64,000 nucleotides of DNA, taken from CAUZIZ01 sp965218775. Its GTDB lineage: Bacteria; Acidobacteriota; UBA6911; RPQK01; JAJDTT01. Positions 26,502-35,816 of this stretch are shown here, in pieces. The position numbers and the translations under genes are program-made. Under the pieces are notes generated by a model. The model was given only the letters and a program-made list of their open reading frames with translations, ran no database searches and was not told the DNA's origin. Within the stretch, counting starts at the first letter, position 1, and every line of letters begins with the position of its first letter. The stretch is from the NCBI GenBank assembly GCA_965218775.1, contig CBDCLS010000004.1, positions 620,001 through 684,000 on the forward strand. Reading direction: 5' to 3'.

Positions 26502-28609
26502 CTAGCCTCGATTTCCACGGTACTGGAAAGGACTAACATTTTTTAAGGGTAGCCGTTGAGTCGGTTAGTCAAATCGAAGGACCAGAGTTTTGCCGCCAAA
26601 CCAAGGCATGGGCGTGGGATCATCACCCAGGCCCGAGGCGACCAAGTAGGGGTTATGGGCGCGCTTATCGAGGTGGACGGTGACTTGCTGCTCTTGGATC
26701 TGGACCCGGGCCGAGACGTCGAGGAGATTTCGGAAGATCTTTTTGGCTTGAGCCCGCTGATATTCGCGACCAATCTTCTCGGCCATGAGTCGATATAGGG
26801 AGCTGGCCATGAGGGTGATCTGGAGGTCAAAATCCACTTTGAGTCCCACCATCGAAGAGAGCGCGTCCAGGTGAAAGAACTGGATGGCTTCGGAGATGCC
26901 ATTTTCGATGAGCATGCGTTGGGCATAGCGGGTGATCAGAGTCGAGGGGGCGCGGCGCAGATGGTTGGTCAGTAGGACGGTCGGTTCTTCGTGACCGAGT
27001 TCCATGAGGGTGAGCTGGCGCAGGGGACCTTCGTAATGTTTCAGGACGATCCGCTGGTCCAGGACTTTGGGGGTGCGAAAGATCCGAGTCAGGGCGGGTA
27101 AGGTGATGCGGTGCCAGGCGGAGGCGGGGCGGCTCCAGATCTGGCCCAGCATTTTTTGGGAGCGGCGGCGCAGGGTGATAAAGCCAATGCCCTGTTGGTT
27201 GAGGCGGTTCAGATGAGCATAGGTGGTCAACTGGGAATCGAAGACGAGTTCGGCCGGAGGCTGACCGCTGTGTTGGTGCCAGAACTGGACGAAGCGTTGC
27301 ACCTCGTCGGCTCGATCGGCCCGGGGGACACCCGCATTGGCGTAGCATAAGACACGCTCGGTGGCGTCCCGAGCCAAAAAAACGAGGATGCCTTTTTGGC
27401 TGCGGCTGCGGGAAGAGACATAGTGTTTGTCCAAAGGTTCCTGCTGGCTATTGGCGGGGACGGTGTGAAAGTCCAGATCGAAGGAAGAGCCCCGGGGCAG
27501 GCCGGCGGCTTGGACCTGCTCAAACCAGGCTCCCATGAGGCGCAGGTTGGCGCGTCGGTCGACCCGGGAGCTGTAGGCGGCCAGGTAGGAGCGCTTGGGC
27601 ACCACATTGAGACCGGCAAAAAGGGCGATGCCCTCGTCAAAGACCCGATCCATGACATGACTTTTTCTTTCGATGCCCAGCAGCTTCAGAGCCAGCAGGG
27701 TGCGCACGGCCTGCTCGGCGGGAATCATTTGGGAGCCGGGAAGGCGGGGGGGCTGCAGCACCGCCCCGAGATCGATCGATCGCATCAGCGGGACGAACAG
27801 AAACAGACCGCCGACCCGGGTGCGAAAGCTGCGCGGGGCCAGATTGATCTGCCGCACGTCGGCGATGGCTGCTGCTTCGGGCTTGAGGGTGGCGGGGCGT
27901 TGCTCATCCCGACGCCGGGGCAGTCGGGCGAAGCCCTCCTCTCGCAGCAGGATCGATAACGCATTGATGCTGATGGAATGGCCGGCGGCGGCCAACTCGC
28001 GTTGGATATCGTAGACCGAGAGGTTTCGCTTGCGCAGGGCGACGGCCCGTTCCCGCACCCGATCGCGGGCGGGCGCCGCTTGAGGCCCCCGGCGAATCGC
28101 CTGAAAGAAGCGGGCGCGCTTGCTGAGATCATGGCGAAACTGATGACAGAGGACGCGGAAGGCTCCTGGGGAATAGCCGAAGCGAGTGGCGACCTGCTGC
28201 GAGGGCAAGCCTTCGACGAAAAAGCAGCGCAAGGCCTCATACTGGCGCTGCAGAGGCGATTCGGGGGCCAGGAAGAATTGGGCCTCCGGAACGGTCGGTC
28301 GGGTGTCATTAGTTAGTCCATTCCGATTACTGTATTCCAAACTATAACTATACTAGATATGAATGACAGAAAATGCTCAGCCTTTGATAGGGTTCTATTC
28401 TGCCTCATATCCAGACTTTTCTAGCATTCGCGTGGGGATCGTCCCTTGATCAGGTTTTAGGTATAGGATTACCTCTCTATCCAAATAGGTACTTCTATTT
28501 ACTAACGTAGGTGGAAACACAGCAGGCGCAAGTCGCGCCGATCAAGGATTCTGGCGGGGGGCTCGAAGCGGAAAGGCGTCATTTGTACTGCCGTGGAAAT
28601 CGAGGCTAG
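26502..28609 (-). mobile_element. 2.1-kb DDE insertion sequence, complete copy
   Basis: The terminal inverted repeat CTAGCCTCGATTTCCACGG (19 bp, perfect) is at both ends. One long transposase gene and a 270-bp leader fill the element. No target duplication is obvious. The leader is repeated exactly, in reverse, at 63734-64000, where a second copy begins. The left end lies at the last codons of the split sialidase gene and supplies its stop codon. Confidence 0.85.
26565..28340 (-). CDS. DDE transposase, 591 aa, family not assigned
   Basis: N-terminal helix-turn-helix region (ALRCFFVEGLPSQQVATRFG, SPGAFRVLCHQFRHDLSKR), a second one at SVYDIQRELAAAGHSISINA, then the catalytic domain. Candidate catalytic acids are Asp in FDLDFHTVPAN, Asp in LVFDSQLTTYAHL and Glu in QRMLIENGISEAIQFFHLDA. 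The C-terminal LSSMVGLKVDFDLQITLMA is characteristic of this transposase group, which I know only as unclassified DDE/IS4-superfamily-like proteins. The frame is intact. A very short gap separates the stop from the left inverted repeat. Confidence 0.8.
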   Translation of the reverse strand: MEYSNRNGLTNDTRPTVPEAQFFLAPESPLQRQYEALRCFFVEGLPSQQVATRFGYSPGAFRVLCHQFRHDLSKRARFFQAIRRGPQAAPARDRVRERAVALRKRNLSVYDIQRELAAAGHSISINALSILLREEGFARLPRRRDEQRPATLKPEAAAIADVRQINLAPRSFRTRVGGLFLFVPLMRSIDLGAVLQPPRLPGSQMIPAEQAVRTLLALKLLGIERKSHVMDRVFDEGIALFAGLNVVPKRSYLAAYSSRVDRRANLRLMGAWFEQVQAAGLPRGSSFDLDFHTVPANSQQEPLDKHYVSSRSRSQKGILVFLARDATERVLCYANAGVPRADRADEVQRFVQFWHQHSGQPPAELVFDSQLTTYAHLNRLNQQGIGFITLRRRSQKMLGQIWSRPASAWHRITLPALTRIFRTPKVLDQRIVLKHYEGPLRQLTLMELGHEEPTVLLTNHLRRAPSTLITRYAQRMLIENGISEAIQFFHLDALSSMVGLKVDFDLQITLMASSLYRLMAEKIGREYQRAQAKKIFRNLLDVSARVQIQEQQVTVHLDKRAHNPYLVASGLGDDPTPMPWFGGKTLVLRFD

Positions 28610-28867
28610 CCTGGATTCCCACGGTTAGATAGGTTTTGAGTAGAGTTAACCTCACACGGCTTCCCCGAGGAGGCGCAGGCGTTTGCCCCGTAGTGTTCCA
28701 AAACCAATCTGTCGGTTTCCTGGCAGTCGCCGGCTACGTGTTCGAGAGAGCTACCGACAAATAGCTAGATCGTGATTTGGGGTGCTAGGCGACACTCGCA
28801 CCAAGCCTTTGGCGCAACGCCCATGGAGCAGCGAGGAGAGATCGGGCCGGTGTTGGATTCGGAGGTG
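28610..28867. other. spacer between two insertion sequences
   Basis: No gene recognised. Just after the IS end, CCTGGATTCCCACGG resembles a degraded copy of the neighbouring inverted repeat. Confidence 0.4.
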
Positions 28868-29920
28868 TCAAGCGGCCTTCCGGAAGTAGTCGTTGACAAG
28901 ACCGCCCAGGATGCTTCGTCGGGCAACTTTCCCGACTTGAGGGAAATCGGTGTTGCCGGTCAGTACACCTAGGCCTTTCGAGCGGTGAGGCCGGCGTTCG
29001 TTGTAGTAGGCGATGAATTCGTCCAGCACCCACCGAAGATGCCACTCGCTAAGAACGATGATACGGTCGAGGCATTCCTCGCGTGCGGTCCGTACCCAGC
29101 GCTCCGTGTGAGCATTTAGATTGGGTGATCGCACCGGCAATCGCACGGCTCTGGTTCCCAAGGTTCGAAGCAGCTGGTCAGCTTCTGCGCTGAACTTGCT
29201 GTCTCTGTCGTGGATCAGGTAACGAGGTAGCAGATCGTGGGTGACACCCAAATTGCGAAACTGCTGAGTCACCCACCGACCGCTGGGATACTGGGAGAGG
29301 TTCCAGAAGACGATCCTCCGGGTTGAGATCTCGATGAAAAACAACACGTAGTAGGTGCGAAGGGACGCCGTCGTGACGGTGAAGAAATCGCACGCCCAGA
29401 TGAACTGGCCATAGTGACCCAGGAAGTCGTGCCAGCTCAAGCCAGTATGAGTCGGACGAGGGAGCCAACCGTGCCGGTCGAGGATGCGCTTCACGGTGAA
29501 ACGACCAAAGCTGGTGTATCCCAGCTTCCTCATCTCCCCGGCGATCTTACCGTAGCCGAAGTTCGGATTCTCGCGTGCGATTCGCAGCACGAGTTGCTCG
29601 GCTTCTCTACTGACCCTGGGTCTACCGGGTCGACGTCTTTGTTGAAACGTCCAGTGCCGACGAACGATCCGCCGATGCCAACCGACCAAGGTAGTGGGTC
29701 GGAGGATGAGCAACGTGTCAACCAGCTGTCTTCTCTTCATCCCGAGGCAGGACATCAGCAAAGCGAACCTATCTCCGCGGCTAAGCTGGGGGCTCCCATT
29801 ACCCCGGTGGAGCCCTTCGGGTGCGCTTGTTGGTTGCTTCCCCGAAGCACGCCGGCCTTCCCCGAATCTCAGGCGGGTCGGCCTCCACGACTTCACTTTC
29901 GAGGCCTGCTCAGGATTCAC
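28868..29920 (-). CDS. integrase-core (rve) transposase, IS3-superfamily-like
   Basis: 350 aa. After a poorly conserved first 45 residues, the protein is a standard single-ORF integrase-core transposase: helix-turn-helix GKIAGEMRKLGY, the first Asp in FIWACDFFTVTT, the second in LIHDRDSKFSAEAD, Glu in NAHTERWVRTAREECLDRI, and YYNERRPHRSKGLG. The C-terminal GGLVNDYFRKAA is also typical. The odd N-terminus suggests that the annotated start is in a degenerate region or that the true start is further downstream. Right of it, at 30090-30105, TGAGAAATGCGGGCTAG looks like an element end, but no matching left end was found. Confidence 0.8.
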   Translation of the reverse strand: MNPEQASKVKSWRPTRLRFGEGRRASGKQPTSAPEGLHRGNGSPQLSRGDRFALLMSCLGMKRRQLVDTLLILRPTTLVGWHRRIVRRHWTFQQRRRPGRPRVSREAEQLVLRIARENPNFGYGKIAGEMRKLGYTSFGRFTVKRILDRHGWLPRPTHTGLSWHDFLGHYGQFIWACDFFTVTTASLRTYYVLFFIEISTRRIVFWNLSQYPSGRWVTQQFRNLGVTHDLLPRYLIHDRDSKFSAEADQLLRTLGTRAVRLPVRSPNLNAHTERWVRTAREECLDRIIVLSEWHLRWVLDEFIAYYNERRPHRSKGLGVLTGNTDFPQVGKVARRSILGGLVNDYFRKAA

Positions 29921-30116
29921 TCTCGTTACGGCCTGAACTTTTGCAAACCCGCCTTACGCGGGCCTTCATCCCCGAGGCCTCGGCTCCGGCAGTTACCTGC
30001 CGACTCCGCTCGGGTAGCTACCGAACCGAACCAACAACTGTTCGGGTGGGACTTGCACCCACTGGTTACTTGCGCCATCGTGGCGCACTGAGAAATGCGG
30101 GCTAGCCCAGAATTGA
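29921..30116. other. non-coding leader of the integrase-core element
   Basis: A structured GC-rich stretch with GTGGGACTTGCACCCAC (imperfect hairpin) and GCGCCATCGTGGCGC (hairpin), ending in a probable element terminus GAAATGCGGGCTAG. No coding signal. Confidence 0.4.
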
Positions 30117-31046
30117 CTACCAAAAAGCCTCCAGCACGGGTCTGCCAATCCAGGCGTGGGGAGGCTTCACTCCAAAAATATAGGCGACCGTGGCCGCCGT
30201 ATCGTAAGTGTTGATGGCGGAAGTGAGTTTATGCCCGGAGACGATTCCAGGCCCCGCAATGATCCAGGGAATCTCGATTTCTGCGGTGGTGGCGTTGCCA
30301 TGTTTGGTGCCCACTCCTCCATGATCGGCACTCACCAGCAGGATACTCTGATTCAGTATTTCCGCTTCTTCCAAGCCACGGACAATCTCGCCGACGAGCC
30401 GGTCGGCTTCTTGAACGGAGAGATAGTATTCGGCACTTCCGTGACCGTAGGTGTGCCCCGCATGGTCGACATGATCGAGATGGATGAAGGTAAAATTTGG
30501 TCTCTTCGACTTGAAGTAATCTATGGCTTTCTCCGTCGTATTGATCGGTCCGTCCCCATGCTGGATGATGTCTGGTGCATCCGGTTCCAGCAGCCGTGCG
30601 AAGGTGTCCCAATCATGAAAGCAGGCCAGGATCGCCGAGGGCCTCTGCTCACGAAGAACTCCGAAAATAGTCGGGAAAATCCCGCCTGAACCCACCACCG
30701 TCGGCGCAATCTCAAACTTGTCAGGTTCCCACTGGTTGGAGGTCACGCCATGCTGCTCCGGACCGGCCCCCATCATCATGGAGGCCCAATTGGGGCTGCT
30801 GCTGGTCGGCATCACTCCACGGGCCTGAAAGCTGTAGGCCCCTCTTTGCATGAGGCGATCGAGATTAGGTGTTTCGGCTTTTTGAACCCCGTCGGGACTC
30901 ATCCCATCCACCCCAATGACCACCACATGTTCGACACCGGGAACTCCGTCTTGGGGCGCCGGAGTCGGTGTTGAAGGTGCGCAGGCGATCCAGAGAACAA
31001 ACGCCACTACATAACATAGGACTCGCCCATTCTGGAAATCCGACAT
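30117..31046 (-). CDS. type I phosphodiesterase/nucleotide pyrophosphatase-like lipoprotein
   Basis: Start chosen at 31046 (MSDFQNGRVLCYVV), which puts a lipobox (FVLWIACAP) at the right place; an upstream ATG at 31139 would add 31 residues without signal character. About 309 aa of the alkaline-phosphatase superfamily: metal-binding Asp in VVVIGVDGMSPDG, the nucleophile Thr/Ser in MPTSSSPNWASMMMG, then HLDHVDHAGHTYGHGS and VSADHGGVGTKHGN with the other metal ligands. Probably exported and membrane-anchored, cleaving a phosphodiester or phosphonate; substrate unknown. All key residues are present, so it looks functional despite decayed neighbours. Confidence 0.85.
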   Translation of the reverse strand: MSDFQNGRVLCYVVAFVLWIACAPSTPTPAPQDGVPGVEHVVVIGVDGMSPDGVQKAETPNLDRLMQRGAYSFQARGVMPTSSSPNWASMMMGAGPEQHGVTSNQWEPDKFEIAPTVVGSGGIFPTIFGVLREQRPSAILACFHDWDTFARLLEPDAPDIIQHGDGPINTTEKAIDYFKSKRPNFTFIHLDHVDHAGHTYGHGSAEYYLSVQEADRLVGEIVRGLEEAEILNQSILLVSADHGGVGTKHGNATTAEIEIPWIIAGPGIVSGHKLTSAINTYDTAATVAYIFGVKPPHAWIGRPVLEAFW

Positions 31047-31111
31047 TGTTTTTTTCCTCCGCTTTAAGAATCCCGACCGGACCGGTAATACTCCTTTTAC
31101 CGGATTTGCAG

Positions 31112-31225
31112 TTATCTGCTTCCAACCTCCGCCAGACACTCACAGAGGATGTCCAGCGCCTTGTCTATTTCCTCACGGGTGATGGTCAGGGGGGGCGTCA
31201 GGGTGAGGATATGTCCCATAAGTGT
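31112..31225 (-). pseudogene. class III aminotransferase, C-terminal remnant
   Basis: A short frame ending at a TAA at 31112 reads LTPPLTITREEIDKALDILC and then ECLAEVGSR. This is the closing helix of class III PLP-dependent aminotransferases (L-x-P-P-L-x-I-T-x-E-E-(I/L)-D). The rest of the enzyme, including the PLP Lys, is gone. Confidence 0.6.
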
Positions 31226-31270
31226 CAAGGGGTTTTCTTACCAGGCCCCATACCCTATCCAACGAGCCAA

Positions 31271-31803
31271 TCAACCCAAACCTGATTTCGCTTCAGGTTG
31301 GTTGAGGATCAGAACATGCATCACAAGATAAACAACGCCACCGTTGAGGATGTGCCAAAGGAAATGTGTCCCGACCGGGAAGTACGGACATACGCTGAGG
31401 TCGATGGAGCGATCGACAGAGAATCGAACAGTCAGCTCTTCCGTGTCGATGAAGCTGAACGAGGAGAACGGAGCGCCCTCGTATGGAGGATCGCGACCAA
31501 GCTCATTCCGCAGAGTGCTGCGCAGCCGCTCCGTCTCAAATAGTAGGACCTTAGTATTCGCCACTGGGTCTACTTTCCAGATGACTGTGGTCTCTGGAGC
31601 CCCTTCGGCATACCAGAAGCTGTTCCCATCCGACATCCAGTTAGTTCGATCGCGCCACCTTTGACGTACTTGGAGAAGTCGAGATAACGGCGGTACATCT
31701 CTTCACGCTCAGACTCTTTGTGGTCCTGAGCGGGGAGAGTCAGACTGGCCAAAGCTGTGAGCGAAACAACAACGGAAGGAAGGGCTGAGAAAGCTCGTCT
31801 CAT
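31271..31803 (-). pseudogene. dipeptidyl peptidase IV (S9B) N-terminus, frameshifted and truncated
   Basis: From 31803 a signal peptide (ALPSVVVSLTALASLTLPAQ) leads into EREEMYRRYLDFSKYVKGGA. The frame breaks at about 31630 (one base missing) and continues in the next frame as WMSDGNSFWYAEGAPETTVI, LLFETERLRSTLRNELG and SFIDTEELTVRFSV, the usual opening of S9 peptidases with a DPP-IV propeller. It then runs into unrelated sequence reading FPVGTHFLWHILNGGVVYLV, which resembles the last membrane helix of a ceramidase-like protein. The protease domain is absent. Confidence 0.65.
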
Positions 31804-32208
31804 CTTGGGTCACCTTCAAGAGTCAGCTGTTGGTCTCGATAGCTGAGCGGCCCACCTGGGGACGTCTTGAGATGGAGGAGTTATCGCCACCGCGGTAGGT
31901 TTCCCCGGGGGACCTTGGATTCGATGCTACTCCCGGTACCGAGGAAAGACAACGGTGGGGATCAGTACGAAAGATTGAGCAGATGGTCCTTATCAGGTCC
32001 CAGGGTGAGGACTGGTGCCTACGGAGTGGCTGGTTTGTGGTAGGAATAGATCCAACCTACCATAGAACGCTCTATCTAACTGGATCTAAAAAGGCTTCAG
32101 CACATTATCTGTCAGAGGCTAAGCCATTACCTTCCAGGCTTGGCCAAATCGAAGGCGCTGGATGAAAGTGAAGCGATTGAGACTTGAGTCGGTCGATCAA
32201 TTGTAAAA
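31804..32208. other. intergenic, nothing recognised
   Basis: No coding or RNA signal that I can support before the dispersed repeat at 32209. Confidence 0.4.
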
Positions 32209-32352
32209 ACCCGGATCTGACCGTACAAACAGCGTCCGATCTGATCGCAATCGAAGGGCGGCTTCCGCCTAAAAGCGGACATTCAAATTCGCATTGATCG
32301 AGTGATTTCTGATGAAATCCTAGGGTTGGACTGGACGACACTTCCCGCCAGC
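32209..32352. repeat. dispersed palindromic repeat without MITE core
   Basis: Starts GGATCTGACCGTACAAACAG, contains CCGCCTAAAAGCGGACATTC and ATTGATCGAGTGATTTCTGA, and ends GGACGACACTTCCCGCC. These arms match the flanks of the repeat at 14281-14570, but here the 110-bp CTGTGTGAAAAGTC core is absent, showing an empty or alternative form of the same element. Confidence 0.7.
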
Positions 32353-32612
32353 TAGCTTTAGTCTAGTCACTCGGGCCAATCCCAGCCGCGCAGCTGGTAA
32401 TACTTGCGTCGTGGCGTCGCGTTGACCGGATGGATGCTATGTTTGCGGCCCCATCAGAATAGGGGTGGCGTGATCGGAGTCGGAGCGTTCCTGGATCGAG
32501 GTGCCACCGAGCGGCGCAACGCCACAGGGTGCGGGCTTTCAGCTTGCTGAATCCGATGGGCTCCAGCCGACGTGATAGACTTGGCCCCGTCGACCATTCT
32601 CGGGGTGTCCAC

Positions 32613-35600
32613 ATGTCGTTCAAGCGTCGTCAGCATTCCAGAACAGCTTCTTCCAGGCTTGCGCTCGGAGGTGTATTTCCCCTGTTGGCAATCCTGACCT
32701 GGAGTCCCACCTGGCTCTCGGCCCAGATGGGCACCGGAACCCTCCTGGGCACCATCCAGAAGGAGACTGGCGATCCCGCCGCCAACGTCGAGGTGGCGAT
32801 CCACCGGGTCGACACCAACGAGATCTTTCCGCTGCTGACCAATACCAAGGGAGACTACCGAAAGGACGGCCTTCCCCCGGGCGGCTATGAGATCACCGCC
32901 TCTCTGCCCGGCTACGGGTCCCAGGTCCGGACCCATGTCCAACTGCTGGTGGGGCAGATCCGACAGGAGGACTTCCATCTCGTCCCGGGAGATCCGGGAG
33001 CCAGGCAGGCCACCCGGAGCCAGTCCGTCCTGACGGGGTCCAGCCGGGAGGACCGCGGGCAGGTGATCGATCAGGAGAAGCTGGAGAGTCTGCCGGTCAA
33101 CACCCGGGACATGGGCCAGCTGGCCGGTCTGGCCGCGGGAGCCGCTCCCAGCAGTGAAGGCCGCAGCCGCACCGTCAAGGTCCTGGGCATGCGGCGACAG
33201 GATAACCTGACCTACATCGACGGCACGCTCTTCACCCACGGGGACGGCGGCGCCTCCTTCCAGGCCAGCCCGGATGCCATCAGGGAGTTCGATGTCAAGA
33301 CGGGCCACTACTCTCCCGAGTACGGTATCCGACCCGGTGGGCAGATCGTCGCGGTGACCAAGAGCGGAAGCAACGATCTCCATGGCAATCTCTTCTGGTT
33401 CCACCGCAACGACAACCTGGATGCCCGCAATTTCTTCGAACAGGAGAAGGCCGAATTCAAACGCAATCAGCTGGGGGCGACCCTGGGAGGGCCACTCTCT
33501 TTCCCCGGCCTCCTCGACGGTCGGGACCGGGCTTGGTTCTTCTTTTCCTACCAGCTGCGCTCGGTGCGGGAGACCAGGCCCCTGACGGGAGTGGTTCCCA
33601 CCGGGGAAGAGAAGGAGGGCCGGTTCGCCTCCCCCATCCGGGATCCTTTCACCGGAAGCCTCTTTCCCGGAAACACGATCCCCTCGGGCCGCCTCGATCC
33701 GCTCGCCGCGAAGCTTCTCCACTACTGGCCCCAGCCCAACACGTCCGGCGCCCTGAACTTCACCAGCCCCGACTCCACGAGCCCGGTGGACAATCCCCAG
33801 GTCATCGCCCGCATCGATCTGAAGGCGTCCGAGGTGAGCCGGTGGGCCGGCCGCTTCGTTTGGGACGCCACCCACTGGACCTCGATCCATCCCATCAGTA
33901 CCTTCTCTGCCCGACAGCCCTTGAGCACCCTGGGACAGGTCCTCTCCTACCGCCGAAGCCTGAGCCCCAAAGCTCAGAACGTAGCCAGCCTCCACTGGTT
34001 CCGGCGTCCCCATGAGGCCAAACCGTCCCAGCGGAAGGTGGCCCAGGAGCTGGGGATCCCAGAGCTTCTGGCCAGCGAGGTGGACCGGACCGGCGTTCCG
34101 GTCATCGACATACAGGGCTACACGGGAATCGGCGACTACTCCTATCTGGGTCCCTCCAGCCTGGGCAACTGGCAGGCCAAGAACGACCTTTCCCTGTTGA
34201 AAGGCGACCACGCCCTGAAGACGGGCATTCACTTTCGCAGACACTACAATCTGTACGTCACCGAGCGTCGAACCCGCTTTACCTTCTTTGACCGCTACAC
34301 GGGCAATGGCTTCGCCGACTATCTCCTGGGGTATCTGTCCCAGAGCCAGTTGGGAGGGGAGGCCTCCCGGGGGAGATTCCACCAGGACAGCTACTACCTG
34401 TATGTGAAGAATACCTGGAAGATGAGCCCCAGACTGACCCTGAATCTCGGGCTGCGCTATGAGCTGAGGCTGCCTTGGAAGGACAAGCGGGGTTTCATGT
34501 CGAACCTGGATCCTGTGACGGGCCAGATCGTTCCGGCGCTGCTGGATCTGGAATTGGGACCCGGGGAAACGGGTCGCTTTGAGCCCAACCATCCCCTGAT
34601 CCGCTGGAGCAAGATGGGAGGACTGTTGCCACGGCTGGGTCTGTCTCTTCGCCTCAGGGAGAAGACGGTCCTGCGCACCGGATACGGCCTCCACTCCAAC
34701 GAGCCGGATTTGAACATGGTGCGCCGACTGAGTCGCAATCCCCGCCCCGGAGCCCAGCGGCTCATTTTCAACAGCTCCCTCGAGACACCGTCGTTGCGTC
34801 TTTCCGACCCCTTCCCCCAGGAGGGCCGGGGTGAGGCCGTGCCCGACCACTTCGGAATGGAGACTCCCCTGCCGCTGTCCAGAACTCACTCCTGGGGCCT
34901 GAGCCTGCAGCACGAGCTCTCCTCCCACTGGCTCCTGGATGGCGGCTACCACGGCTCCCGCTCAACCCACCGGCTGGAGACCATGTCCTTGAACGATGCG
35001 GTCCCGGGGACGGGGGATCGGCAGCTCCGACGACCCTGGCCCCATCTCCAGGCGGTCTACTTCCCGCTGGCGGATGCCGCCTCCTGGTATCACGGTATGC
35101 ACCTTCAGCTGGAGAAGGTCGCAGGTTCAGACGGCTTCTACCTGCTGACCTCCTTCAGCTGGTCCCGACTCATTCAGACCGGAGGGGGAACGACCGGATT
35201 CTTCTCTCGCAGCGTGTTCCGGTCCCGGAACCTGCCTCTGGCTGCGACCCGGGGAGTGGCAGACTTCCACATTCCGCGCCGCCTGATGCTCTCGGGAGGC
35301 TTCGACCTGCCCTTTGGTCCTACCAAAGCCCTGCTTCGTGAAGGCCTGGCTTCACGGGTCCTGCAGGGCTGGTCCATCCGTGCCATCTCCAATCTCCAGG
35401 ACGGGGGCTGGCGCACCGTTACTCTTCCCGGCGATCCCCTCGATGCCGGCTCGGAGGCATCCCAGTGGCCGGACCGGATCCGGGACGCCAATCTACCTTC
35501 CTCCCAGAGGACTCCCGCCCGCTGGTTCGACAGTGCCGCCTTCAGGTTGCCGCCAGTGTTTCAATACGGCAATGCCGGCCGTGGAGCAGTCGAAGCTCCC

Positions 35601-35816
35601 GGCCTCTTCAACCTGGACATCTCCCTGCGGCGGACCTTTCTCCTGGAGCAGCGAAGGCTGGAGGTACGGCTGGAGGCCTTCAACGCCACCAACCGCTCCA
35701 ACTTTGTCGTCACCTCACGACAACAGACCCTCCAGTATGGAACCAGCGGCTTTGGCGTGCTGGCCCGGACCCTGCCGGCACGACAGCTCCAGCTGGCCTT
35801 GAAGTTCTATTTCTGA
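32613..35816 (+). CDS. TonB-dependent receptor, Oar/carboxypeptidase-regulatory type
   Basis: The start at 32613 (MSFKRRQHSRTASSRLALG) gives a normal signal peptide; an upstream ATG at 32529 does not. About 1067 aa. Order: a carboxypeptidase-regulatory-like domain (GTIQKETGDPAANVEVAIHR to GYEITASLPGYG), plug-like region (LESLPVNTRDMGQLAGLAAG, DAIREFDVKTGHYSPEYG, GGQIVAVTKSGSNDLHGNLF), and a 22-strand-type barrel ending in a terminal aromatic (LALKFYF). It sits in the outer membrane and probably binds large carbohydrate or peptide ligands. No SusD partner is present. It lies upstream of the propeller hydrolase genes on the same strand, 1 kb away. Confidence 0.9.
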   Translation: MSFKRRQHSRTASSRLALGGVFPLLAILTWSPTWLSAQMGTGTLLGTIQKETGDPAANVEVAIHRVDTNEIFPLLTNTKGDYRKDGLPPGGYEITASLPGYGSQVRTHVQLLVGQIRQEDFHLVPGDPGARQATRSQSVLTGSSREDRGQVIDQEKLESLPVNTRDMGQLAGLAAGAAPSSEGRSRTVKVLGMRRQDNLTYIDGTLFTHGDGGASFQASPDAIREFDVKTGHYSPEYGIRPGGQIVAVTKSGSNDLHGNLFWFHRNDNLDARNFFEQEKAEFKRNQLGATLGGPLSFPGLLDGRDRAWFFFSYQLRSVRETRPLTGVVPTGEEKEGRFASPIRDPFTGSLFPGNTIPSGRLDPLAAKLLHYWPQPNTSGALNFTSPDSTSPVDNPQVIARIDLKASEVSRWAGRFVWDATHWTSIHPISTFSARQPLSTLGQVLSYRRSLSPKAQNVASLHWFRRPHEAKPSQRKVAQELGIPELLASEVDRTGVPVIDIQGYTGIGDYSYLGPSSLGNWQAKNDLSLLKGDHALKTGIHFRRHYNLYVTERRTRFTFFDRYTGNGFADYLLGYLSQSQLGGEASRGRFHQDSYYLYVKNTWKMSPRLTLNLGLRYELRLPWKDKRGFMSNLDPVTGQIVPALLDLELGPGETGRFEPNHPLIRWSKMGGLLPRLGLSLRLREKTVLRTGYGLHSNEPDLNMVRRLSRNPRPGAQRLIFNSSLETPSLRLSDPFPQEGRGEAVPDHFGMETPLPLSRTHSWGLSLQHELSSHWLLDGGYHGSRSTHRLETMSLNDAVPGTGDRQLRRPWPHLQAVYFPLADAASWYHGMHLQLEKVAGSDGFYLLTSFSWSRLIQTGGGTTGFFSRSVFRSRNLPLAATRGVADFHIPRRLMLSGGFDLPFGPTKALLREGLASRVLQGWSIRAISNLQDGGWRTVTLPGDPLDAGSEASQWPDRIRDANLPSSQRTPARWFDSAAFRLPPVFQYGNAGRGAVEAPGLFNLDISLRRTFLLEQRRLEVRLEAFNATNRSNFVVTSRQQTLQYGTSGFGVLARTLPARQLQLALKFYF

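Larger units (their letters stand above)
23087..26505 (+). pseudogene. sialidase-superfamily gene split by IS1380 copy B
   Basis: The first part (23087-24533) encodes a signal-like segment and a propeller with Asp-box motifs SDDDGQTWEARGK, SDDEGRTWKRTDG and SRDDGKTWEHFRT, ending GPKLVL. Removing the IS (24534-26223) and one copy of the 4-bp duplication CTAA joins CTG-GTA-CTA to AAG-GTT-CCT in frame, restoring VPAGGADSGWNTFEIPSNYY and on to HPQATHPVIP, with a TAG at 26503. That TAG lies in the end of the next IS (26502), so the natural C-terminus may also be lost. A secreted glycan-binding or exo-sialidase-like enzyme before disruption. The start could be the GTG at 23165 instead. Confidence 0.85.

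Noticed and set aside
29694..30105. Several + strand frames over the integrase-core element leader
   Set aside because: They overlap a known transposase or a structured non-coding leader; such spurious frames are common over these elements.
32454..34952. 832-codon open frame antisense to the TonB receptor
   Set aside because: Composition is the mirror of a GC-rich gene, with no domain, signal or ribosome site; the + strand receptor is unmistakable.
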